This document shows, in pieces, positions 33,434 through 43,472 of a stretch of 64,000 nucleotides of DNA. The first letter of the stretch is position 1. Each line of letters starts with the position of its first letter. Position numbers and translations under genes: made by a program. The notes under the pieces are model-generated. The model saw nothing but the letters and a program-made list of their open reading frames with translations. It did not search any database and was not told where the DNA came from. This stretch comes from an uncultured Verrucomicrobiota bacterium (GTDB lineage: Bacteria; Verrucomicrobiota; Verrucomicrobiia; Limisphaerales; UBA9464): NCBI GenBank assembly GCA_903907925.1, contig CAIVQB010000060.1, forward strand, positions 46,978 to 110,977. The letters run 5' to 3'.

Positions 33434-36208
33434 GTGAAAGCACTTCTTGCCAAAATCGAAGCCAATGCGGCGAAACGCCTCCCGCTACCCGCGGGCCGGA
33501 AGCCGTCCGAAGAGCTGGCACGCTACAAGGCCTTTTTGAAGGAGGAATCGCACCGCCTGAAGATCCTGCACCGTGGCGGGGCCGGTGGATTGGAAGTCGC
33601 CCGCGCCCGCGCGGCGGTCATGGATGTCCTGATCCGACACATCTATGACGCGGTCCGCGCCGCCTATCCCCCGGCCGTGGCTCCACCCCGCGTGGCCCTG
33701 GTGGCCTTCGGCGGATATGGGCGCGGGGAGCTGAATCCCTGCAGCGATGTGGACCTGATGTTTCTGCATGCCGGCGGCGCGCGGCCGCAACGTGCGTCCC
33801 AGGCCATCCTCGGGGAATGGACCAGCGGCCTGTTGTACACCCTGTGGGATATCGGCCTCAAGGTGGGTCACGCGGTCCGGACGGTGGACGATTGCATCAC
33901 GGTGGCGAACACCGACATGCAATCGAAGACCTCGCTCCTGGAGACCCGGTGGCTGGCCGGTGATGAAGCGTTGTTCACCCAGATGGTGGACCGGTTCAAG
34001 ACCCAGTGCATCCGGGGCCATGAGGACGAATACATTGCACAACGGCTTGCCGACCAGGAGGCGCGACGAGCCAAGCACGGCAACTCGGCCGCCATGCAGG
34101 AGCCCAACATCAAGAACGGCTGCGGCGGATTGCGGGACTACCAGAATCTCCTGTGGATGACCGCCTTCAAGCTGGGCGTCCGCACGCTGGAGGAACTTCA
34201 GAAGGCCGAGCAGATCAGCTCCTCCGAGCGCAAACAATTGGCGGAGGCCTACGATTATCTCCTGCGAACCCGCAACGAACTGCACTACGCCACGCATCGT
34301 CCGGTGGATGTCCTGACCGCCCTGGTGAAGCCGGCGGTAGCCACCGGATTGGGCTATTCCGAGGGGTCCGCCCGCCAGCGGGTCGAGCGGTTCATGCGGG
34401 ATTACTACACCCACACCCGCAACCTTTACCTGATCACCCGCACCGTCGAACAGCGGCTGGCCCTCGTCGTGACACCGCCGAGGGGAATCCGCCGGTTGAT
34501 CGGCCGTCGCACGGCGCGAACCGCCCCGGCGGATGAGGTCGATGGCTTTCGGATCCAGGAAACCCAGTTGGTGGCGCCGACGCGGGCGTTGTTGCGGGAG
34601 GATCCGCACCGGATCATGCGGGCCTTTCTCTACGCGCAACAGCGGGGATTGACCCTCCATCCGGACCTCGCCCAACAGATGCGACAGGCCGTGAGTTCGG
34701 GGGTCGTCGACCGCGGATTCCTGGCCAACGGAAAGGTCCGTGACACCTTCCTGGAAATCCTCAATGCGCGCGGCAACGTTGCCCCGACCCTGCGAGCGAT
34801 GCACGAAGTGGGACTGCTGGGACGGTATCTGCCGGAGTTCGGAAAGCTCACCAACCTCGTCCAGCACGAGTTCTATCACCAGTACGCCGTCGACGAACAC
34901 ACGCTGGTTTGCGTCGAAAAACTCGACCGGGTCTGGGACGCCTCGACCCCGCCGTTCCAGCACTACGCGGAACTGTTCCGGGCGGTGGAGCTGCCTTATG
35001 TCCTCTATCTCGCCCTGTTGCTGCATGATTCCGGCAAGGCGTTTCCCGGAGGGCGCCACGAAATCATCGGGGGTGACCTCGCTATCCGGGCCTCACGCCG
35101 GCTGCGCCTGGATGGGCCCAACACCGCGGTGCTCAAGCTTCTAATCGAGCAGCACCTGACGATGGTTCAAATCAGCCAGCGCCGGGATCTCGAGGATCCG
35201 GCGGTGATCCATCAATTTGCCGCCGTGGTTCAAAATACGGCGACACTCGACATGCTGACCCTTCACACCTTTGCCGATTCGATGGGGACCAGCGACACCC
35301 TGTGGAACGGCTTCAAGGATTCGCTGTTGTGGCAATTGTGGCGGAAGAGCCGCGAGGCATTGCAGGGCGGCGAGGAATTCATCCGCGCCGAACGGCAGCA
35401 GCGCGAACAGCTTCGTTCGGAAGTGCGGGAACTCCTGCCAAAAACCTTCAGCGACGACGAGGTCGATGCCCACTTCGACGGTCTGCCACCGCGCTATTTC
35501 CAGATCCATTCGCCGAAGGCCATCGCCCGCGATCTCACCCTGGCCCACCGGTTCATGCATCTGCAGTTGACCGTCGCCGACCGCGCCCTGGATCCGGTGC
35601 TTAACTGGACCGATCAGGCCGCCCGTGGCTACACCGGTCTCCACGTCTGCACCTGGGATCGCATCGGCTTGTTCGCCAAATTGACCGGCGCGCTGGCCGC
35701 CGCGGGGCTTAACATTCTCGCCGCCCAGATTTACACACGATCCGATGGAATCGTGCTCGACGACTTTTTTGTGGTCGATGCCCGGACCGGGACGCTGCCG
35801 GATTCCACGGTGCGTGAACGCTTTGAAAAACTGGCGGCGGATGTGCTCGTTCGCGGTGCCGAGCCGGCCCGGTTTCTCCGCCGATCCGCCGGCTACGTCC
35901 CGCTCTACCGTTCCGTGGGTGGCGAATCCCTGGAAACCACGATCCGGTTCGACAACACCACCTCCGCCGATCGGACGGTGATCGATGTCGAAACGGAGGA
36001 CCGGGTTGGCCTCCTGTTCGCCCTGTCCTCCACCTTCAATGAGCTGGGTCTCGATCTCGCCCTGGCCAAGATCGTGACCGAGAAGGGCGCGGCCATTGAC
36101 AGTTTTTACGTCACCGACCCGGGCCGGAAAAAGATCACCGATCCCGTCCGGCAGAAGGAGGTCGAACGGCGTCTGCTCGCCGCCGTGGCGAACGTCGCCG
36201 CCGGCTGA
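33434..36208 (+). CDS. glnD: [Protein-PII] uridylyltransferase/uridylyl-removing enzyme
   Basis: 924 residues, GTG start at 33434. The nucleotidyltransferase domain has GGYGRGELNPCSDVDLMFL (about 92-110) with the DxD metal ligands. A PII-UTase helical domain follows (NIKNGCGGLRDYQNLLWM), then the HD domain with LLLHDSGKAFPGGRHEI near 530, which removes UMP. Two C-terminal ACT domains, starting near 733 (HVCTWDRIGLFAKLTGALAAAGLNI) and 850 (VETEDRVGLLFALSSTFNELGLD), sense glutamine. It modifies PII at Tyr51; the glnB gene is 14 kb away in this window. It is divergent from the sigma operon and 100 bases from it. Confidence 0.97.
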   Translation: MKALLAKIEANAAKRLPLPAGRKPSEELARYKAFLKEESHRLKILHRGGAGGLEVARARAAVMDVLIRHIYDAVRAAYPPAVAPPRVALVAFGGYGRGELNPCSDVDLMFLHAGGARPQRASQAILGEWTSGLLYTLWDIGLKVGHAVRTVDDCITVANTDMQSKTSLLETRWLAGDEALFTQMVDRFKTQCIRGHEDEYIAQRLADQEARRAKHGNSAAMQEPNIKNGCGGLRDYQNLLWMTAFKLGVRTLEELQKAEQISSSERKQLAEAYDYLLRTRNELHYATHRPVDVLTALVKPAVATGLGYSEGSARQRVERFMRDYYTHTRNLYLITRTVEQRLALVVTPPRGIRRLIGRRTARTAPADEVDGFRIQETQLVAPTRALLREDPHRIMRAFLYAQQRGLTLHPDLAQQMRQAVSSGVVDRGFLANGKVRDTFLEILNARGNVAPTLRAMHEVGLLGRYLPEFGKLTNLVQHEFYHQYAVDEHTLVCVEKLDRVWDASTPPFQHYAELFRAVELPYVLYLALLLHDSGKAFPGGRHEIIGGDLAIRASRRLRLDGPNTAVLKLLIEQHLTMVQISQRRDLEDPAVIHQFAAVVQNTATLDMLTLHTFADSMGTSDTLWNGFKDSLLWQLWRKSREALQGGEEFIRAERQQREQLRSEVRELLPKTFSDDEVDAHFDGLPPRYFQIHSPKAIARDLTLAHRFMHLQLTVADRALDPVLNWTDQAARGYTGLHVCTWDRIGLFAKLTGALAAAGLNILAAQIYTRSDGIVLDDFFVVDARTGTLPDSTVRERFEKLAADVLVRGAEPARFLRRSAGYVPLYRSVGGESLETTIRFDNTTSADRTVIDVETEDRVGLLFALSSTFNELGLDLALAKIVTEKGAAIDSFYVTDPGRKKITDPVRQKEVERRLLAAVANVAAG

Positions 36209-36324
36209 TTTCACCGGCCTCCGGCCCGCGGCGTTCGGGGAAAGGGTCAGGATGTGCCCGACCCGACCCGGGGCGCGTCATCTTCATTGGCCTGCGGTGC
36301 CCGGCGCGGTAATCATCCCGGCTC

Positions 36325-37995
36325 ATGTTGCGCCGTTTCCTTTTCCTGTTTCTGGCTGCCGTCCTGCCGGCGGCGTGGCCCGACCGGCTCTGGGCGGGCG
36401 CGGATGATGATTTCATCGCCGTCTACAACCTGATCCAGCAGGCCGACAGCTTTCGGGAAACCGGCCAGGTGGCGACCGCCCGTGAAGCCTACGGCAATGC
36501 CCAGCGGCGGTTGCGGGAGTTGCAGCGTGGGTATCCGAGCTGGAACGAACGGGTGGTGAACTACCGGCTGCGCTACGTGGCTGAGAAACTGGCGGCCCTG
36601 CCCGAATCGCCCACCCGGGCGACGCCGGAACCGGTCCCGGTCACGCCCGGGCTCGATCCGGGTCCGGCACCGGCCGGCGAGGTGATCGAGCAGTTCAACA
36701 CGCTCAACGCCGAGATCGGCCGTCTCTCATCGGACAAAAAACTGCTGGAAGCCCGGCTCCGCGAGGCGCTCACCGCCCAACCGGCTCCGGTGGATCCGCA
36801 TGAATTTCAGCAGGCGGTGGAAAAGATCGCCGCACTTCAGGCCACCAATCGCGTGTTGATCACCGATTTGGAGAAGCAACAGGCCGATCGCAAAAACCTG
36901 GTGGAACGCGTGGTGGCGGAAGAGGCCAAGGCCGCGCTCAACGAGGCCAACCGGCAGTTGTTCGCGCAGAAAACGGCGGCCTCGGCGCTGCAGAAAGAGC
37001 GCGGCGAATTGGAGGCGCAGTTGAAGAAGATTCAGGACGGTGAACTCCGGCAATTGAAGAACGACAATGCCACGCTGAAGTCGCAGGTGACGGAATTGCG
37101 CAGCGACACCGAACGCGGACGCCAGGTGGCCGATCTCACCGCCCGCCTGGGCAAGCTACAGTCCAAACTCGATGATGTCACCCGGGTCAACGAGCAGCTC
37201 GGTGCCGACAAGGCCAAGCTGGAGAAGCAGCTCGACGACATCCGGTCGCACCAGACCGAGGAGTCCATCGTGCGGATGAACAAGCTCCAGACCGATCTCG
37301 CGGTGGCCCGGGCGGAAGCGGGTCGGAATGCGGCGAAGGCCGAGGAAATCGTCGGCCAACTCACCCGCGAGAAAACGGTCCGCATCCGCTTGGAACAGGA
37401 CAACCAGACCCTGACGGCGCGGGTTTCGGCGCTCACCAGCCAGCTCGAGACGGCGAAAGCGTTGGAGGCGACGCTGGTCACCGAGCGCGCCGAGCGCGCC
37501 GAAGTGGAGGCCCAGTTGAAGGCCGCTGAACGCCGTCTCGCCGCCGTCTCGGCCCCGCGGCCACCGGACGAGGCCGGCCGTACCAACGCGCCGCCCGCGG
37601 TGGATCCCGCCACCGCGGCGCAGTTGAAGGTGGTCGAAGGCGAAGTGGTCCGTCTCCGGGATGCCCTCCGTGATAGCCATGCGCGGGAATCGGAAATCAG
37701 GACCCTGTTGTCCGAGGCCGAAGGACAACGGGTTCGGGCGCAGCAGGAACGCGCTGATCTGGCGCGCCGGCTGACCCAGGCGGAACAATTGGCGACGGCC
37801 TCGCCGCGGGCCGAGGACGCCAAGACCATCCGAACATTGGAACAGCGAGTCCGTGCGCTGGAACGCCAGCGGGATGACCTGTCCCGCCGGATTGTTGCCG
37901 CCAGCCAGCGGGTGAATGCCCAGCAGGCCGCTATCCGGCTCCAATGGCTCAGTTCGCCCCGGGAACGCGCGGAAGAATTCCGCCGGAACCGGTAG
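36325..37995 (+). CDS. Secreted coiled-coil protein of verrucomicrobial type
   Basis: 556 residues with signal peptide MLRRFLFLFLAAVLPAAW. A 60-residue N-terminal TPR-like segment, DDFIAVYNLIQQADSFRETGQVATAREAYGNAQRRLRELQRGYPSWNERVV, is a pattern I associate with Verrucomicrobiota proteins. A Pro-rich linker and an unbroken coiled-coil of some 400 residues follow (LNAEIGRLSSDKKLLEARL through LERQRDDLSRRIVA). Likely a periplasmic structural or scaffold protein. It ends 77 bases before the pyruvate carboxylase start and may be co-transcribed with it. Confidence 0.8.
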   Translation: MLRRFLFLFLAAVLPAAWPDRLWAGADDDFIAVYNLIQQADSFRETGQVATAREAYGNAQRRLRELQRGYPSWNERVVNYRLRYVAEKLAALPESPTRATPEPVPVTPGLDPGPAPAGEVIEQFNTLNAEIGRLSSDKKLLEARLREALTAQPAPVDPHEFQQAVEKIAALQATNRVLITDLEKQQADRKNLVERVVAEEAKAALNEANRQLFAQKTAASALQKERGELEAQLKKIQDGELRQLKNDNATLKSQVTELRSDTERGRQVADLTARLGKLQSKLDDVTRVNEQLGADKAKLEKQLDDIRSHQTEESIVRMNKLQTDLAVARAEAGRNAAKAEEIVGQLTREKTVRIRLEQDNQTLTARVSALTSQLETAKALEATLVTERAERAEVEAQLKAAERRLAAVSAPRPPDEAGRTNAPPAVDPATAAQLKVVEGEVVRLRDALRDSHARESEIRTLLSEAEGQRVRAQQERADLARRLTQAEQLATASPRAEDAKTIRTLEQRVRALERQRDDLSRRIVAASQRVNAQQAAIRLQWLSSPRERAEEFRRNR

Positions 37996-38071
37996 CCGCC
38001 CCCCGGCGGCCTGGCGGGCGCACTTTCCCTTCCCCATTCCGCTGTGGATTTGCCACGATCGGCCGTCGCGT

Positions 38072-41000
38072 ATGTCTCATCGTCCCTCCTCCCCGCCGCC
38101 GTCCGAGTCCGTCCGTCCGTTCCGCCGGCTGATGGCCGCCAACCGGTCGGAAATCGCCGTCCGCATCTTTCGCGCCGCCACCGAATTGGGACTCCGCACT
38201 GTGGCCGTGTATGCGCAGGAGGACCGCTTCGGCGTCCACCGCTTCAAGGCGGATGAGTCGTATTTGGTCGGCACCGGCAAGGGTCCCGTCGCTGCCTATC
38301 TCGACATCGAGGGAATCGTTGCGGTGGCGAAGGAAAAGAACGTCGACGCCATCCACCCGGGCTACGGATTTCTGAGCGAGAATCCGGCGTTCGCCCGCGC
38401 CTGCGCGCGCGAGGGCATCACCTTTGTCGGTCCGCGACCCGAACTGCTGGACATGATGGGCGACAAAACCGCGGCCCGCGCCGTGGCGATGCGAATCAAT
38501 GTCCCGGTCCTACCGGGCACCGATGAGCCGGTGAGCGACCGGGCCCAGGCGTTGAAGCTGGCGAAGGAAATCGGATTCCCGTTGATCATCAAGGCGGCCT
38601 TTGGTGGCGGCGGCCGCGGCATGCGGGTGGTGAAGAAGGAGTCGGAACTGGCGTCGTTGCTCGACGAGGCGCAGGGCGAGGCGGAGCGGGCGTTTGGCAA
38701 CTCAGCAGTGTTCCTGGAGAAATATATTCCCCGCGCCAAGCACATCGAGGTGCAGATCCTCGGTGACCGCCATGGCAACGTCATTCATCTCCACGAACGC
38801 GATTGCTCGGTGCAGCGCCGCCATCAAAAAGTGGTCGAGGTCGCCCCGTCCTTCGGTCTGCCGGAACACGTGATCCGCGAGTTGTGCGACGCTGCGGCAC
38901 GCATTGCCCGGGAAATCCGCTACGACAACGCTGGGACCATCGAGTTCCTTTACGATCTGGACCGGCATCAGTGGTTCTTCATCGAGATGAACCCGCGCAT
39001 CCAGGTGGAACACACCGTCACCGAGGTGATCACTGGACTGGACCTGGTCCGCGCCCAGATTCTCATCGCCCAAGGTCATTCCCTGCATTCCCGCGAAGTG
39101 GGCATGCCGGTCCAGAATCAGGTTCCGCGCAACGGCTATGCGATCCAATGCCGGGTGACCACCGAGGATCCCGAGAACAAGTTCACCCCGGATTACGGCA
39201 AGATTTTGGCCTATCGGTCGCCGGGTGGATTCGGCATCCGGCTCGACGGCGGCATGGGATATTCGGGCGCTGTGATCACGCCCTTCTACGATTCCATGTT
39301 GGTGAAGGTCATCGCCAGCGGCCAGACCTACGAGATCGCGATGGACCGCATGGATCGGGCACTCTCCGAGTTCCGCATCCGGGGGGTGAAGACCAACATC
39401 CCGTTCCTGGAGAATGTCATCCGGCACGAACAGTTCCGGAGCGGACAGGCCGTCACCACGCTGATTGATACGACGCCGGAGTTGTTCACCTTCAAGGGGC
39501 GCCGGGATCGTGCCACCAAGCTCCTCAATTTCCTCGGAACGGTCATCGTCAACGGCAATCCCCACGCCAAGGGTTACCTGCCCAAGGTGCCGCTCGCGCC
39601 CGCCCGCCCGCCGGCGTTTGATCTCAAATCCCCGATACCGCAAGGAACCCGCGACCTGCTGCTGGAACTGGGTCCAAAGAAATTCGCCGACTGGACGCTC
39701 AAGCAAAAGCGGTTGCTGGTGACGGACACGACCTTCCGTGACGCCCATCAATCGTTGATGGCCACGCGGGTCCGCAGTTTCGACATGCTGGCCTGCGCGG
39801 ATGGATTGGCCCGGCGATTGGGCGATGCCCGCACCGGACTGTATTCGCTGGAGATGTGGGGCGGCGCGACCTTCGACACCGCCATGCGGTTCCTCAACGA
39901 AGATCCCTGGGACCGGTTGCGAACATTGCGGGCGAAGATTCCCAATGTCTGTTTCCAGATGTTGTTCCGCGGGTCGAATGCCGTCGGCTACTCCAACTAT
40001 CCCGACAACGTGGTCGCCGGATTCGTCCGTCATGCCGCGGCGTCAGGCATGGATATTTTCCGGATCTTCGATTCGCTGAACTACCTGCCCAACCTGAAGG
40101 TGGCGATGGAGTCGGTGCAGGAAACCCATGCCCTGTGTGAGGGCGCTTTGTGCTACACCGGAGATATTCTCGACGAACGGCGGGACAAGTTTCCGCTGAA
40201 GTATTATGTGCGGCTGGCCCGGGAACTGGAGAAAATGGGCGCCCACATTCTCGCCATCAAGGACATGGCGGGAATCTGCCGTCCGTATGCCGCGCAAAAG
40301 CTGGTCAAGGCGTTGAAGGACGAGATCGGGATTCCGGTCCATTTTCACACCCACGACACCAGCGGCATCAACGCGGCCAGCGTGCTCCGGGCCAGCGATG
40401 CCGGGGTGGATGTGGTCGATCTGGCCCTGGCGTCGATGTCCGGCAGCACCTCCCAGCCGAATCTCAATTCCGTGGTGGCGGCCTTGCAGCACACACCGCG
40501 GGACACCCGGCTGGATCTCGAAGCGCTGAACGAATTTTCCGATTATTGGGAACGGGTTCGGGACTTTTACACCCCGTTCGACACCGCACCGCGGACCGGT
40601 TCGGCCGAGGTGTATCTCCACGAAATGCCGGGTGGCCAATACACCAATTTGAAGGAACAGGCCGCCAGCATGGGCGTGTCCCATCGCTGGCCGGAAATCG
40701 CCCGCACCTACGCCGAGGTCAACGCCCTCTTCGGCGACATCGTCAAGGTCACCCCATCGAGCAAGGTCGTGGGCGACATGGCCCTATTCCTGTTCAGCCG
40801 CGGCATCAAGCCGGCCGACGTGGTCAACCTCGAACCCGGCAGCGGCGGCTTTCCCGAGAGCGTCATCGACATGCTGGCCGGCGGATTGGGATGGCCGGAT
40901 GACGGATTTCCGCCAGACGTGCAGTGGGTCATTCTTGGTGAAAAGCGATTCAAAGAGGCCCAGTCAGCCTTCAAGGAGGGAAGGACCGGGAATCGGGCCG

Positions 41001-41593
41001 CGCCCATCCACCTCGACCGTCTTCGCAAGGAGTTGGGTGAGAAGCTGAAGCGGGAGGTTTCCGAAGATGACCTCTATTCCCACTTGATGTATCCGCAGGT
41101 TTTTGCGGATTTGGTGAAACAGCAGCGGGAGTACGGCGACGTCAGTGTCCTGCCCACCAACGCCTTTTTCTACGGATTGCGGCCGGGCGAAGAAATCAGC
41201 GTCAACATCGAAGCCGGCAAAACGTTGATCATCCGTTTGGTAAACGTCAGTGAGCCGGACAAGGACGGTCGTCGCGCGGTGACCTACGAACTCAACGGCA
41301 TCACCCGGGAGACCACCATCAGCGATCGCAAGGTCGCTCCGCAGACCAAGGCTCGCGTGAAGGCCGACCTGGCCGACCCGCTCCAGGTGGGTGCGCCGAT
41401 TCCCGGCTTGGTTGCCAGTATTGCCGTCACCGTCGGGCACAAGGTCGTCAAGGGCGACAAACTGCTGCTGATGGAAGCGATGAAGATGCAGACGACCGTC
41501 TATGCGGCGGCCGACGGGGTCGTTGCGGAGTTGCTTTGCGGGGTGGGTGACACGGTGGAGAGCAAGGACTTGCTGGTGCGGCTCCGGCCTTGA
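38072..41593 (+). CDS. pyc: Pyruvate carboxylase
   Basis: 1173 residues from ATG 38072, the full length of a single-chain pyruvate carboxylase. Biotin carboxylase domain (1-460): HPGYGFLSEN, ATP-grasp FGGGGRGMRVV, EVQILGDRHGN, FIEMNPRIQVEHTVTE. Carboxyltransferase domain (about 545-850): TDTTFRDAHQSLMATRVRS, LFRGSNAVGYSNYPDN, HTHDTSG metal ligands. PYC/OADA allosteric region, then the biotinyl domain with K1138 in LLMEAMKMQTT. It makes oxaloacetate from pyruvate and bicarbonate with ATP, refilling the TCA cycle. An upstream open stretch from 37916 overlaps the previous gene and has no homology to the family. Confidence 0.97.
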   Translation: MSHRPSSPPPSESVRPFRRLMAANRSEIAVRIFRAATELGLRTVAVYAQEDRFGVHRFKADESYLVGTGKGPVAAYLDIEGIVAVAKEKNVDAIHPGYGFLSENPAFARACAREGITFVGPRPELLDMMGDKTAARAVAMRINVPVLPGTDEPVSDRAQALKLAKEIGFPLIIKAAFGGGGRGMRVVKKESELASLLDEAQGEAERAFGNSAVFLEKYIPRAKHIEVQILGDRHGNVIHLHERDCSVQRRHQKVVEVAPSFGLPEHVIRELCDAAARIAREIRYDNAGTIEFLYDLDRHQWFFIEMNPRIQVEHTVTEVITGLDLVRAQILIAQGHSLHSREVGMPVQNQVPRNGYAIQCRVTTEDPENKFTPDYGKILAYRSPGGFGIRLDGGMGYSGAVITPFYDSMLVKVIASGQTYEIAMDRMDRALSEFRIRGVKTNIPFLENVIRHEQFRSGQAVTTLIDTTPELFTFKGRRDRATKLLNFLGTVIVNGNPHAKGYLPKVPLAPARPPAFDLKSPIPQGTRDLLLELGPKKFADWTLKQKRLLVTDTTFRDAHQSLMATRVRSFDMLACADGLARRLGDARTGLYSLEMWGGATFDTAMRFLNEDPWDRLRTLRAKIPNVCFQMLFRGSNAVGYSNYPDNVVAGFVRHAAASGMDIFRIFDSLNYLPNLKVAMESVQETHALCEGALCYTGDILDERRDKFPLKYYVRLARELEKMGAHILAIKDMAGICRPYAAQKLVKALKDEIGIPVHFHTHDTSGINAASVLRASDAGVDVVDLALASMSGSTSQPNLNSVVAALQHTPRDTRLDLEALNEFSDYWERVRDFYTPFDTAPRTGSAEVYLHEMPGGQYTNLKEQAASMGVSHRWPEIARTYAEVNALFGDIVKVTPSSKVVGDMALFLFSRGIKPADVVNLEPGSGGFPESVIDMLAGGLGWPDDGFPPDVQWVILGEKRFKEAQSAFKEGRTGNRAAPIHLDRLRKELGEKLKREVSEDDLYSHLMYPQVFADLVKQQREYGDVSVLPTNAFFYGLRPGEEISVNIEAGKTLIIRLVNVSEPDKDGRRAVTYELNGITRETTISDRKVAPQTKARVKADLADPLQVGAPIPGLVASIAVTVGHKVVKGDKLLLMEAMKMQTTVYAAADGVVAELLCGVGDTVESKDLLVRLRP

Positions 41594-41638
41594 GAGTCCG
41601 CCTGAGAAGCGGCGTGGACCGACTCGCCTCCTAGGAGC

Positions 41639-41699
41639 GGTCTCGGGTTGTGCTTGCGTTTGAGGCGTGGAACCGATCCGATCGGTCCGCCCCGAGACC
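41639..41699. repeat. Nested inverted repeat between pyc and the desaturase gene
   Basis: GGTCTCGGG at 41639-41647 pairs perfectly with CCCGAGACC at 41691-41699; inside it ACCGATC and GATCGGT form a second perfect palindrome around a single C (41672-41686). No T run follows, so it is not a typical intrinsic terminator. Confidence 0.6.
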
Positions 41700-41768
41700 A
41701 GAACGGTGCCAGCCTGCTGACGACCCGGAGTTGGAGGCCTCCCTATTCGGAGGTCGTGTCCCATTCGG

Positions 41769-42839
41769 GTGTGTTTGAGACGGGAACGACTTGTTGCCCG
41801 CCGGTTTGCATCTGATCTGGCCTCCTGCGCACCTCGAATAAAAACGAACGCACTCAATTCGGCCGCCGCCTCGGATGCGGAACGCTACGAACGCCGGGCT
41901 GCCGTCGTTACCATCGTCACGCCCTTCGCCGCCGTCTTTCTTGCGATCTGGTATTTCTGGGGCAACGGGATTTCCGGTCTCGATCTCGCCCTGATGGCGT
42001 TCATGTACACGGTGACCGGTCTCGGCATCACCGTCGGGTTCCATAGGTTGTTCACTCACCGCAGTTTCGAATGTGTCACCCCGGTCCGGGTCGCCTTGGC
42101 CGTCGCCGGCAGCATGTCGGCTCAGGGCCCCATCCTCTTCTGGACCGCCTGCCATCGCCGCCACCATCAGTGCAGTGACGATGTCTGGGATCCCCATTCG
42201 CCGCATAATCATGGCCCCGGCATCGCCGGCGTTCTGATGGGTTGCTGGCATTCGCACGTGGGCTGGATGTTCAACCACAAGCCGGAGAACTACATCCGCC
42301 GGGTGCCCGACCTGATTCGGGACCGCCGTCTCATGGCGATCAACCGCTGGTATCCGGCCATCGTGATCGGGGGCCTGCTGCTGCCCGGAGTCATCGCCCT
42401 GGCGATTACTGGCCGCTGGGCCGCCTTTGGGTCCGCCGTGCTGTGGGCCGGATTTGTCCGCTTGTTTCTGGGTCATCACACCACCTGGAGCATCAATTCA
42501 GTCTGCCATTTGTTTGGAGGATCCCCCTACGAAACCGGCGATCGGAGCCGGAACAATGGTGTGTGCGCCCTGCTGACCTTCGGCGAGGGGTGGCATAACA
42601 ATCACCACGCCTTCCCGACCTCGGCTCGCCACGGCCTCCGCTGGTGGCAGTTGGACGGCAGCTTTATTCTCATCCGGACCCTGGCCCTCGTCGGGCTGGT
42701 CTGGAACGTCCGGTTGCCGTCCCCCGAGCAATTGGAGGCCCGGTCGTTTCGCCCGCAACTCGACGCCGAAGTCGTCGCGGCCAATCCGCCCGTCGACGAC
42801 GTGGTTCCGCCGTCAGTACGGCCGACCTCCCCGGCCTGA
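41769..42839 (+). CDS. Membrane acyl-CoA (fatty acid) desaturase
   Basis: 356 residues from a GTG at 41769; no ATG is available before the conserved region, so the true start may be another rare codon nearby. The three histidine boxes of di-iron acyl-CoA desaturases are complete: HRLFTH, HRRHH and HNNHH (in GEGWHNNHHAFP). Four to five membrane helices (VVTIVTPFAAVFLAIWYFW, LALMAFMYTVTGLGITVGF, and a pair near YPAIVIGGLLLPGVIALAI). It introduces a delta-9-type double bond into acyl chains, controlling membrane fluidity. The Ala/Pro-rich C terminus is variable. Confidence 0.92.
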   Translation: MCLRRERLVARRFASDLASCAPRIKTNALNSAAASDAERYERRAAVVTIVTPFAAVFLAIWYFWGNGISGLDLALMAFMYTVTGLGITVGFHRLFTHRSFECVTPVRVALAVAGSMSAQGPILFWTACHRRHHQCSDDVWDPHSPHNHGPGIAGVLMGCWHSHVGWMFNHKPENYIRRVPDLIRDRRLMAINRWYPAIVIGGLLLPGVIALAITGRWAAFGSAVLWAGFVRLFLGHHTTWSINSVCHLFGGSPYETGDRSRNNGVCALLTFGEGWHNNHHAFPTSARHGLRWWQLDGSFILIRTLALVGLVWNVRLPSPEQLEARSFRPQLDAEVVAANPPVDDVVPPSVRPTSPA

Positions 42840-42984
42840 CTCTGTTTTCCCGGGCTGGGTCAAATGACCGGCATGGAAAGCATCGCACCAGATCCGACGA
42901 CGCGTCGACAACTGCCCGCCTGTTTGCGTTGTCGTTGACTGTGTCGGCTTTCAAACCGGACTGCCCGAAGCCCTTATGCCCACG

Positions 42985-43404
42985 CTATGACAACCCTGCC
43001 CAATCAGGTGGTGGAGCACTGCGAAACACCTTCCTGACAGCCCGAGCTAAATCCTCAAGCTGGCCGGCTTCTAACACCAATTTCGCCTCCAAGCGCCAAT
43101 TCTCTGGGGAATCATGGTCGTGCATGACGACGACGAGCGTTGTATGGCCGGTGTGGTCGGAACTCGCAGTGAGACGCAACTCGTCGTCCAAAGCAGCCCA
43201 ATCCTTTTCACCGTCCCAGCCCCTCCACTCACGGGCAATCTCTTCGAAAAGTCGACTCGGTGATCCGCTGATATAGGTGGAGACTTCAACACGACCAGAG
43301 AAACGAGCACTCTCGAGCGTGGTGGTGAAAGAACCGGCTGCGGCATTACCAAAAGTTAGACGCGTTGCATCGTTGGCGGACTTTATGGTGACGAAGTCGT
43401 CCAT
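42985..43404 (-). CDS. DUF6228-like small protein
   Basis: 139 residues from ATG 43404. The sequence ESARFSGRVEVSTYISGSPSRLFEEIAREWRGWDGEKDWAALDDELRLTASSDHTGHTTLVVVMHD resembles DUF6228, a family of short beta-rich proteins often found alone or as immunity-like partners. No signal peptide. No toxin gene is visible beside it. The assignment rests on memory of the WxGxxxW...DxxGHxTL pattern and is moderately secure; function unknown. Confidence 0.65.
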   Translation of the reverse strand: MDDFVTIKSANDATRLTFGNAAAGSFTTTLESARFSGRVEVSTYISGSPSRLFEEIAREWRGWDGEKDWAALDDELRLTASSDHTGHTTLVVVMHDHDSPENWRLEAKLVLEAGQLEDLARAVRKVFRSAPPPDWAGLS

Positions 43405-43472
43405 TCTTCGAGGTCCCCAACACCATCAAAACACTGACCGAGCAAGCGCGATCGACCGGGAGGTGTGCTCGA

